Below, piece after piece: positions 1 through 7,613 of a DNA stretch of 64,000 nucleotides. Positions within the stretch are counted from its first letter, which is position 1. Each line of letters begins with the position of its first letter. A program made the translations under genes and the position numbers. Source of the stretch: an uncultured Bacteroidales bacterium (GTDB lineage: Bacteria > Bacteroidota > Bacteroidia > Bacteroidales > Bacteroidaceae); assembly GCA_902801325.1 (NCBI GenBank), contig CADCHQ010000004.1:62001-126000 (forward strand). Direction: 5' to 3'. A model generated the notes under the pieces. That model was given only the letters and a program-made list of their open reading frames with translations. It did no database searches and was not told where the DNA came from.

Positions 1-2516
1 CCGATGCCAAGTTGTGGTCGCCCGATTCGCCTTTCCTCTACAATCTCGACATCTATCTCTGTCGCGACAATTGTGAGGAATGCGACCGAGCCCGAGGTTA
101 CTTCGGCTTGCGCACACTCACAAAGGGCATGGTGGACGGACATCCCGCTTTCTTGCTGAATGGGAAACCTATATTCATGTATGGACCTCTCGATCAGGGA
201 TGGTGGCCCGATGGTCTTCTGACTCCCCCTTCCTACGAAGCAATGATCTATGACCTGCAGACCATCAAGTCGTTGGGAATGAATATGGTACGTAAACATA
301 TTAAAGTGGAGAACGACCTGTGGTACGAATGGTGTGACCGCAATGGACTCATCGTTTGGCAGGATATGCCGAGCGGTAGTGACAGTGGTAAGTTGGGTAC
401 GAAGGAGGAACTACACCAAATCTTCTACAAAGAGTGTGACCACATCGTCAATGCCCTTAAACAGCATCCTTGCATCTGTGTGTGGGTGCCTTTCAACGAA
501 GGTTGGGGACAGGATGCCAATACAGACCAGCACACGAAGACGGGTAATTTCGTGGTTCGTAGTGCCGATGCCGACATGGGTCGCCTGATGAATGCTGCTT
601 CCGGCTGGTATGATAAAAGGATTGGCGACATTACCGATGCCCACAGTTATCCCTCACCAAGTGGTACGGATAATCCAGGAAACAATCGCGTCAATGTTTG
701 TGGAGAGTTTGGCGGAATAACCTACTTGATTGACGGACATTTGTGGGGTGGCAACGATCAGGTTTACACCTCTGTGGAGAATAGCGAGGACTACACCGAC
801 CGCTTTATCCAGTACACCTCTGCTCTGCAAGGTCTGCAACTCAGCAAAGGCTTGTGGGCAGGTGTCTATACCCAGATTACCGACGTCGAGAAGGAGGTAA
901 ACGGTATTCTTACCTATGACCGTAAAGTGCTGAAGGTCAATCCAGAGCAACTTGCTTCCATTCGTAAGGAGATAGAGCGCACCATCAACCAGCGTGTGAG
1001 TGGGGCAAAGAGTATCGTGGCAGCTGGCGACAATGCCTCTAACATCAATTGGCAATACACTACAGAAGCACCTGCTGAAGGTTGGGAACAGCCTGGTTTT
1101 GATGACAGTTCGTGGAAGAGTGGTGTCGCAGGATTTGGCGAAATCACCCAGCCTGCTGCCAAGGTTCGCACCAAGTGGAGCACCCCCGAGATATGGATTC
1201 GCCGTACGTTCCAATTCTCCGGACTGACTGCTGACGACCTGCCTAACCTCTGTCTGCGCCTCTTCTATGACGAAGACAGCGAAGTATACATCAATGGCGT
1301 GTTGGCGATGACCATCACGGGTTACAACACCACTTATCAACTCTTTGGAATATCCGAGGCAGCTCGCAGGGCCATCAATCTCGAAGGCGATAATGTCATT
1401 GCCATCCACACGAAGCAGACGAGTGGTGGACAGTACATCGACGCAGGCTTCAGCATTCGTTCTTACAAGGATAACAGCACTCTCACTTCTGAACCCATGG
1501 ACGAGGCGCGAATAGTGTATCCTAAGCCAACAGACGACGGACAGCGAGCCTATCTGCTCTCGTATTCCAAGACCAATGACGAGCGCTTGTTCTATGCCTA
1601 CAGCTATGATGGACTCAAATGGCAGGAACTCAACGACGGCATCAGTATCTATGGTGGTGGCGGACAACCTCCTGTGCGTCGCCCTTTTGTTTATAGGCTG
1701 GAGGATGAAGGTGGTTCGTCCACCTTCCATCTCGTCTTCGGAGGCAATGACGAAGCCCCCGGCCTTTACCATCTTACTTCCACAGACCTCGTAACGTGGA
1801 AACCCCTCGACGGCCTCGATGTGAAGGTCATCGACAATGCCGCAATTGCTCCAGAGATTGGATATGACCCTGCCTCCCAGACCTTTGTCTACTATTGGTC
1901 GATGCTCTCTCGCGACACTTATTCCCTTCTTTATAGTCGCACGTCCGATTTTCTCACCTTCTCACGTCCTGCGGGTTATTTCAAGCCTGGGTTTTCAGCC
2001 ACGGACATTCATGTCTTTCAAGCCACTGACCAGTATGTGGCGCTCTTTACCGACCCTGGAGAGAATGGTATTAACATGGCCTACAGTCGCAGCATAAATC
2101 CCACGAAGGGTATTTTTAAGAATCAAAAAAGCCTGTTCGAGACTTCTCGCATCATCATGTCCCCCACCGTATTCGAGTCTTTCGACGGCAAAGGCTGGTT
2201 GCTCATCGGTATGGAGAACGGCACACCGCGTCTTCTTTGTGCTCCCACGGCAACAGCCGCAAATCTCGAGTGGTGGGATTATGCCGCCACCTCTCCCCGT
2301 TTGCCTGCCAATGCTGACGGAGGCAAGGTTATGGTTATTACGCGTACCGAACTCTCCCGTCTTCAGCATGCCCTTGCCGATGGGGTAGAGGAGCTTCGCT
2401 CCAGTTCAGAGTCCAAAGTTCAGGGTTCAGAGTTGTATGATCTCAGTGGACGTCACGTAATCGCTCCAAAGAAGGGCGTTTACATTAAAAACGGGAAAAA
2501 GTTCGTGAATAAGTGA
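1..2516 (+). CDS. GH2 glycoside hydrolase fused to a GH43-like propeller domain, 5' truncated
   Basis: Secreted or surface beta-glycosidase of the GH2 superfamily, probably beta-galactosidase or beta-glucuronidase type. The frame is open to base 3, so the N-terminal jelly-roll domains lie outside the window. Counting from the leucine codon at base 12, residues about 30-310 are the GH2 barrel: acid/base Glu163 in FNEGWGQ and the likely nucleophile Glu232 in CGEFGG. Residues about 345-490 are a galactose-binding-like beta-sandwich. Residues about 500-780 contain propeller-like repeats (LFYAYSYDGLKW, LYHLTSTDLVTW, DIHVFQATDQY) typical of the GH43/GH32 fold. The tail is a short YDLSGR...KGVYIKNGKKF motif like degenerate type IX secretion signals. 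The substrate cannot be read from sequence; neighbours suggest arabinose- and galactose-containing plant polysaccharide. Whether the second domain is catalytic is unknown. Confidence 0.85.
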   Translation, partial: DAKLWSPDSPFLYNLDIYLCRDNCEECDRARGYFGLRTLTKGMVDGHPAFLLNGKPIFMYGPLDQGWWPDGLLTPPSYEAMIYDLQTIKSLGMNMVRKHIKVENDLWYEWCDRNGLIVWQDMPSGSDSGKLGTKEELHQIFYKECDHIVNALKQHPCICVWVPFNEGWGQDANTDQHTKTGNFVVRSADADMGRLMNAASGWYDKRIGDITDAHSYPSPSGTDNPGNNRVNVCGEFGGITYLIDGHLWGGNDQVYTSVENSEDYTDRFIQYTSALQGLQLSKGLWAGVYTQITDVEKEVNGILTYDRKVLKVNPEQLASIRKEIERTINQRVSGAKSIVAAGDNASNINWQYTTEAPAEGWEQPGFDDSSWKSGVAGFGEITQPAAKVRTKWSTPEIWIRRTFQFSGLTADDLPNLCLRLFYDEDSEVYINGVLAMTITGYNTTYQLFGISEAARRAINLEGDNVIAIHTKQTSGGQYIDAGFSIRSYKDNSTLTSEPMDEARIVYPKPTDDGQRAYLLSYSKTNDERLFYAYSYDGLKWQELNDGISIYGGGGQPPVRRPFVYRLEDEGGSSTFHLVFGGNDEAPGLYHLTSTDLVTWKPLDGLDVKVIDNAAIAPEIGYDPASQTFVYYWSMLSRDTYSLLYSRTSDFLTFSRPAGYFKPGFSATDIHVFQATDQYVALFTDPGENGINMAYSRSINPTKGIFKNQKSLFETSRIIMSPTVFESFDGKGWLLIGMENGTPRLLCAPTATAANLEWWDYAATSPRLPANADGGKVMVITRTELSRLQHALADGVEELRSSSESKVQGSELYDLSGRHVIAPKKGVYIKNGKKFVNK
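2388..2450 (+). repeat. Shared 3' cassette, copy in GH2 gene
   Basis: About 65 bases coding for the linker and start of the C-terminal tail (EELRSSSESKVQGSELYDLSG). It is close at DNA level to the 3' parts of the GH84 gene (3075-3135, minus) and GH27 gene (5893-5963, minus). Inside it the phrase 'gttcagag/tccaaagttcag' repeats, as in intergenic phrase repeats. Confidence 0.7.
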
Positions 2517-2589
2517 GAAACGAGACAACGTTTGTGGTAAGGTAAATGGACTTGCAGAGACTTGTCTTAAACCCAATGATTCTTTGACA

Positions 2590-2690
2590 ATCACACTTCG
2601 CGCCCTTGCCTTCCTCCATAATCCCTTAGGCCTTTTGTCTTAGGCTCTCAGGTCTTCGGCAGTAAGGCCTAGGCCTTTCTTCGACGAACC
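2590..2690. repeat. CCTTAGG/CCTAGG repeat cluster
   Basis: Several copies of a core CCTTAGG or CCTAGG, separated by roughly 15-30 bases and joined by 'ctctcaggtcttcg' phrases, follow the GH2 stop codon. Related clusters lie at 14430-14588, 25630-25735, 34985-35150 and 54600-54780, each directly behind the 3' end of a gene. Confidence 0.7.
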
Positions 2691-2740
2691 TAATTCCATC
2701 ATTCTCCAGACACTTATCGTATAGAGTGGCGTTATGAACT

Positions 2741-2963
2741 AAGAAAGTTAGAAAGTAACTTATAGACAGGAATGAAAAACGAGGTTTGAGTAGACGGGAT
2801 TATAAGATTATTATTATATTAATTATACTATTATAATTATTATATTTATTATGTAAATTACATTCGTAATTCTTCCTTGTTCTTTTTCGATATTGTTGCT
2901 TTGAGCTTTGTTCATGCAATCGAAAAAAACTCTTGTCTATAAGTTACTTTCTTATTTTCTAAC
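2741..2963. repeat. AT-rich element bounded by a 19-base inverted repeat
   Basis: A perfect 19-base inverted repeat (AGAAAGTAACTTATAGACA at 2750-2768, its complement at 2934-2952) encloses about 165 bases. The core at 2799-2870 is nearly pure A/T. A second nested pair, TTTTTCGAT / ATCGAAAAA, lies near 2884-2928. The whole sits between the convergent GH2 and GH84 genes. It resembles a non-coding MITE-like element; no protein is encoded. Confidence 0.65.
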
Positions 2964-3013
2964 TATCCTACCCCCATGTGTGGCAGGAACGTTCGAAATA
3001 AAACAAGGATATT

Positions 3014-5830
3014 TCACCTCGCCACAAACTTACGCCCGCGCCTAATTCTTAACCCTTTACCATTTATAATTCTGCGTCCGCTCAAGTCGTACAGCTCTGA
3101 ACCCTGAACTTCGGGCTCTGAGTTGGGGCGAAGCTCCTCAATTCCTGTGAGCGTACCCACGGGGATGATGATGAACTGGTAACTCTTCTCGATGGGGTTA
3201 CTGCTCTTGCCCGTGATGGTGTTGTTGTCGTTGATAGTCCAGAATGCAGTGCCGGCGTCTCCTCCGTTTTGGATAGCCCATTTGCCGCCGTTCTCGTATA
3301 GAGCATAGGAGTTCCAACTGCTGTAGTATGCGTTCTTGTTGATGCTGCCGAACTCGTCGAGGAACTTCAACGAATTCTTAGCCATGGCTATCTTCCATCG
3401 TCCAGATTCGGCATCAGGCGTAATCTTCCATTGTTGGTAGTTGTCTATCGTCTTGTGGGCTTGGAAAGATGGTTTGCTCTCTGCAGCGGGGGAGGATGTG
3501 GTGGTGAGCAGGAGGCTATCGCTGTTCATGATGTAGTAGGCCGTGCTACCGTCCACTATGGGGAAGTCGGGTTGCGAGCCTCCTACGGGGATGATTTCAA
3601 AGATGGCGTTCTCGTAGGAATAGGTCTTAAGATCGGACTGTACGATTCGCGAACCGTTCGTACTCCAATAGTTGGTCTTGGCCTTGTCGGCATTCTGGAT
3701 GGCGTACTTGCCATTAAGACGGTAGATGTTGTAGGTGTGCCAAGCTGGGTCGTAGGGGTTGATGCTCTGGCTTGCCCAGAATGAGCCAACCTCGTTGACG
3801 TATCGTCCGTCCTGCGTGCTCACTATCTTGTAGCGGTTTGTGGTAGCATCGAGGGTGATGGTCCACTCGCACTTCTGAGGTTGTGCATCATCGATGGTGG
3901 CGGTAAGGGTGGGGTAGTCGCCCGTGCGTGTGCTGGAGGCGTTCTTGTTGTAGAGGTATTTCCCATCGACCTTGATGTAGTAGTTGCCATTCTCCAGCAC
4001 CACTACGTCGAAGTTTTCCCATCCTTCCTTGTATTTAGCCTTGTAGTCGACTATCAGCGCGCCCAGTTTCTGCTTTAGGTAAGGAGCAACCTTCTGGTCG
4101 GCAACCACAGGACGAGCACTCTTGACAGAACCTTCGAAGTTGCGACTGATGAGGGCATCCTCTTGTTCGATGAGGGATTTCACTTGCTTGTAGTCGTCGA
4201 GGAATAGCTCGGTGTTGCCGTTGTCGATACATTCCTCCATCTCCAGAAGTAGCACTCCGCGTTGCCCCATCATCTTCATCTTCTGCAACCAAGGTGTTAT
4301 CTCCTTGATGAGGTTGGGGTTGTAGTCGTCGCCAAGCAAGGCATCGGCACTTTGTATCATCTTCTCGAACTGAACCCGGAGTTCCGCCGACGAAGCCGAA
4401 GCATCGAAGTTAGGACTCTCGCCTGTGCGACGGAGACCGTGCGCGGTAGAACCTAGATCGACATTATGTTCGCAGAACACATGGAAGGCTTCCTTCTGCG
4501 TGGGCATGATGGCCGCAATGCCGCGTTCCCAGTTCTGTTCGGGATTGTAGCTCTTCATGTTCCAACTGTAGTCAGCCACGCCAAAGAGGGCCACCTTTGA
4601 AGCCTCGGCATACTCCATGGGATTGCTGGCGAAGGCCGTCATCTTGCTGCCAAACGCGTTATTGCCCTTGTCATTGCCGTAGAACTTACCCATGAGCAAG
4701 TGGCTGATGCAGTAGTCGCTGACGGGGTAGTTGAGCCAAATGAAGGGATAGTGGCCTGTGGCATTCTTGAAGAAGGTGATGTCCGACTCATTAATCATAT
4801 CGACAACACCATCGCCCGTCCACATGATTTCGATGTCCTTGTTCAACTTATCGCGCAAGCCGTTGAGGTAACTGCTGCTGGCGTTCCATCCGGCATAGGC
4901 GGCGTTGTACTGTGTGGGACACATGGACAGGTGTTGCAAGTCGTCGTACTTCTCGATGAAGTTGTCCCAAACGTAGTTCAACTCAGCACTCTGCAACGTG
5001 GCATCGGCACTGCCGAAGTCGTCGAAGAAGATGGAGAAGTTACGCACGCCCAAAGAATAGACATTCTCCAGTTTCGACACTACTGCCTTGAAGTCGGACT
5101 CGCTGTTCGAGATGCTTCCACCTGTGTGGATGGCCCATATGAAGTCGATGTGTCGTTCGCGGGCATAGGAAGCCAGTTCTGCAATGACAGCCCCCTCCTT
5201 GGCAGGGTAGTTGGTGCGCCACTTTGTGCGGTGGTAGGGGTCGTCCTTGGGACCATAGACATAGACGTTCATCTTGTTCGCAGCATAGAAGTCGAACTGA
5301 CGCTTTCGGTCTTCGGTACTCCAGGGATTGCCATAGAAACCTTCAATCACTCCGCGCTGGAGCGTGCTGGGATAGTCCTTGATGGCGACGCACATCACCT
5401 CCTCAGACTGAAGCACCTGCATCAGGGTCTGTGCGGCATAGTAAGTACCAGCCTCGTCACGACCAGCAAGGATGATAGAGTCGGACGTTACCTTGAGATA
5501 GTAGCCTTGTGCTTGTGTGGGGACGAACGATGTGTACTGGGCTATGGCTTCGTCGCCGACTTCGCCCACAGCCAGCACGATACGACCTTCGTCGGAGAAG
5601 TTGAGCGTAGGACGATTATTGGGTGTGATGTCATTCTGTTCGCCCTTCAGTAACTTGATGGCATAGGGATCGGCTGTCTCTGCTCCTACCATGCGATAGG
5701 TGGCTGTTGACCTGTCGAAAGCCTTTTCACCCCACCTTAGTCCTTGAGGCACGGGATTCAGGTCAACTTGCTGAGCAACAACTAATGCATTAGCTAATGC
5801 CAAAAACAGGGCAAACAGCGTCCTTTTCAT
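3014..5830 (-). CDS. GH84 beta-N-acetylglucosaminidase with two C-terminal lectin-like repeats
   Basis: Secreted enzyme removing beta-linked N-acetylglucosamine by substrate-assisted catalysis. After a signal peptide (about residues 1-19, ending VAQ) comes an N-terminal domain, then the GH84 barrel. RGVIEGFYGNPW near residue 160 and the adjacent catalytic aspartates Asp270-Asp271 in FFDDFG are family hallmarks. A helical domain follows. Residues about 625-750 and 760-890 are two copies of a trefoil-like sugar-binding module (each with YYI..., W-I/KIT, YALYENGGKWAIQN-type motifs). A YDLSGR tail ends the 938-residue protein. It is the last gene of a four-gene operon and starts 2 bases after the GH27 stop. 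The substrate may be mucin-type, chitin-derived or another GlcNAc glycan. Confidence 0.92.
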   Translation of the reverse strand: MKRTLFALFLALANALVVAQQVDLNPVPQGLRWGEKAFDRSTATYRMVGAETADPYAIKLLKGEQNDITPNNRPTLNFSDEGRIVLAVGEVGDEAIAQYTSFVPTQAQGYYLKVTSDSIILAGRDEAGTYYAAQTLMQVLQSEEVMCVAIKDYPSTLQRGVIEGFYGNPWSTEDRKRQFDFYAANKMNVYVYGPKDDPYHRTKWRTNYPAKEGAVIAELASYARERHIDFIWAIHTGGSISNSESDFKAVVSKLENVYSLGVRNFSIFFDDFGSADATLQSAELNYVWDNFIEKYDDLQHLSMCPTQYNAAYAGWNASSSYLNGLRDKLNKDIEIMWTGDGVVDMINESDITFFKNATGHYPFIWLNYPVSDYCISHLLMGKFYGNDKGNNAFGSKMTAFASNPMEYAEASKVALFGVADYSWNMKSYNPEQNWERGIAAIMPTQKEAFHVFCEHNVDLGSTAHGLRRTGESPNFDASASSAELRVQFEKMIQSADALLGDDYNPNLIKEITPWLQKMKMMGQRGVLLLEMEECIDNGNTELFLDDYKQVKSLIEQEDALISRNFEGSVKSARPVVADQKVAPYLKQKLGALIVDYKAKYKEGWENFDVVVLENGNYYIKVDGKYLYNKNASSTRTGDYPTLTATIDDAQPQKCEWTITLDATTNRYKIVSTQDGRYVNEVGSFWASQSINPYDPAWHTYNIYRLNGKYAIQNADKAKTNYWSTNGSRIVQSDLKTYSYENAIFEIIPVGGSQPDFPIVDGSTAYYIMNSDSLLLTTTSSPAAESKPSFQAHKTIDNYQQWKITPDAESGRWKIAMAKNSLKFLDEFGSINKNAYYSSWNSYALYENGGKWAIQNGGDAGTAFWTINDNNTITGKSSNPIEKSYQFIIIPVGTLTGIEELRPNSEPEVQGSELYDLSGRRIINGKGLRIRRGRKFVAR

Positions 5831-5832
5831 AC

Positions 5833-7593
5833 TTACTTTGTTATAAAGATACGTCCCTTCTTGATTTTAAGTCCCTTCCTTGTTGCGATAATAGGTCGTC
5901 CGCTTAAGTCATACAATTCTGAACTCTGAACTTTGGACTTGGAACTGGAGCGAAGTTCCCCTATTCCGTCTGCCTCAAGGAGTTCGAGACGCATGTAGTC
6001 CATATCGGGCATCCAGTTTGTGGCGTTGACGATGCGAATGGTGTTCTGTCCTGCATTGAGACGAATCTCTACTGAACGAGTGCCAACCCTGTTCCAACCG
6101 CCTGAGTTCAGGCTGGAGAAGTTCTGGACGCGTTGTCCGTTGACGTAAAGCACAAGCGAACGACTCTCACCGCAGATATAACCCAATGTCAGGCGATAGC
6201 GTCCGCCTGTCTGGCTATATACGTTGCGCCACTCGAGATAGTTGTCATTGCTCTTGCCAAGCCAACCCACCTTGCAACCATCCGAAGCAAAGTCCGCCTC
6301 GTCATAAGTGCCGCTGGGCATGGTTTGGTTGTTCGTAATCTCCTGATAAGTGCCGTTGAAGGCGGTCTCAGCCTCGTAGAGGGTGCGTTCCAAGCGTGTG
6401 TCGGCCACAGCACTATAGATGGCTGTTCCGTGGGCTGGTACGGTGACGGATAGTGTCCCTTCTGCCGTTCCTGCATCTTTCTTCTTGAATAGGTCACGCA
6501 GTTGAATCGTGCCTGCAAGGTCCATCTTCGAGAAGTCCACTTCTACGGTCTTCTCCTCATCGGAAGGGTTATATACAGCGAAGGCACGCTTGTTGCCGTT
6601 TAGCACCTCCACGTCTTTAACCAGCACATAGCAATCGCCTGCGCGCTGGCAAACATAGGCCTGCAAGTGAAGGGGATCTTGGTTGAGTGCGATGAGTTCC
6701 TTATTCTTGAGCAGACTAAGAGTGGCTGTCTTGATGTTGGTCATATCGCATCCGATGAGCAAGGGCGAGGACATGATGCACCACATACCGAAATGTGTCT
6801 GGTCCTCAATGTTGCTCATGGAACGGCCAACCTCCAGCATGTCCATATCGTTGTACCGACCATCGTGGCAGTAAGCAGAGAGGTAGAGGTTCTCATGCAA
6901 TATGCCCTTGACGCTGTTCCATCCGTCGTAGATGTCACCTGTGGTTCGCCATGAGAAGGCAACATCGGAAATCCACGTGCCAGGATAGGCCCAACGGCAA
7001 GCGTTCATACGTACATCGGTGCGTCCCGTATTCTTGATGGCTTGGGCAATGGAGGTATAACGCTCGCGCTCGTCCAGTTTCAGTCGGGCTTCGTTGTGGA
7101 TGGGGTCGCCACCACAGAAGTCCACCTTGATGAAGTCGAATCCCAACTCCTTGAAGAAGAAATCGGCATCTTGCTGGTCGTGTTCATACAGACCCACATT
7201 GGCGGCAATCTTATCACCACCATGATAGCATCCGCAAGTGCTGTGTCCGGCATCGGAGTATATGCCAGCCTTTAAGCCTTTGGAGTGGATATAGTCGACA
7301 ATCCCTTTCAAACCATTGGGGAAACGAGTGGGGTGGATGAGCAACTGCCCCGTCTCCTCGTCGCGACCTCCAAAGTATCCGTCGTCGATGTTGATGTACT
7401 GAAAACCTACGCCCTTCAAGCCTTTCCCTACCATAGCAACGGCCTGCTTGCGGATGAGGTCTTCATTAATATTCAAACCGTAGGTGTTCCACGAACTCCA
7501 TCCCATGGTCGGGCCTTCATCGTATACTGTTTCTTGAGCCATCACAGGGAGGCTTAAAAAGGAGAGTAGAAGTAAACTTTTAATGCGTTTCAT
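5833..7593 (-). CDS. GH27 alpha-galactosidase with C-terminal CBM35-like domain
   Basis: Secreted alpha-galactosidase (586 residues) removing terminal alpha-galactose. It has a signal peptide ending at about residue 19 (VMAQ). The GH27 barrel shows GWSSWNTYG at 31, INIDDGYF near 68, the nucleophile Asp158 in FIKVDFCGGD and the acid/base Asp220 in TTGDIYDGW. A beta-sandwich domain follows, and residues about 400-535 form a CBM35/CBM6-like carbohydrate-binding module (YEAE..., ...RIVNATNWMPDMDYMRL). A short YDLSGR...KG tail ends it. The gene starts 20 bases behind GH31 and is followed after 2 bases by GH84, so the three are probably co-transcribed. Confidence 0.93.
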   Translation of the reverse strand: MKRIKSLLLLSFLSLPVMAQETVYDEGPTMGWSSWNTYGLNINEDLIRKQAVAMVGKGLKGVGFQYINIDDGYFGGRDEETGQLLIHPTRFPNGLKGIVDYIHSKGLKAGIYSDAGHSTCGCYHGGDKIAANVGLYEHDQQDADFFFKELGFDFIKVDFCGGDPIHNEARLKLDERERYTSIAQAIKNTGRTDVRMNACRWAYPGTWISDVAFSWRTTGDIYDGWNSVKGILHENLYLSAYCHDGRYNDMDMLEVGRSMSNIEDQTHFGMWCIMSSPLLIGCDMTNIKTATLSLLKNKELIALNQDPLHLQAYVCQRAGDCYVLVKDVEVLNGNKRAFAVYNPSDEEKTVEVDFSKMDLAGTIQLRDLFKKKDAGTAEGTLSVTVPAHGTAIYSAVADTRLERTLYEAETAFNGTYQEITNNQTMPSGTYDEADFASDGCKVGWLGKSNDNYLEWRNVYSQTGGRYRLTLGYICGESRSLVLYVNGQRVQNFSSLNSGGWNRVGTRSVEIRLNAGQNTIRIVNATNWMPDMDYMRLELLEADGIGELRSSSKSKVQSSELYDLSGRPIIATRKGLKIKKGRIFITK

Positions 7594-7613
7594 GTGCTTA
7601 TATATTTCGTTTT

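Noticed and set aside
654-1772. Long minus-strand reading frame (372 codons)
   Set aside because: Antisense to the GH2 gene, whose frame has clear catalytic motifs; the antisense protein has no recognisable features.
4700-5653. Plus-strand reading frame (317 codons)
   Set aside because: Mirror of the GH84 gene; low-complexity V/E-rich product typical of antisense translation.
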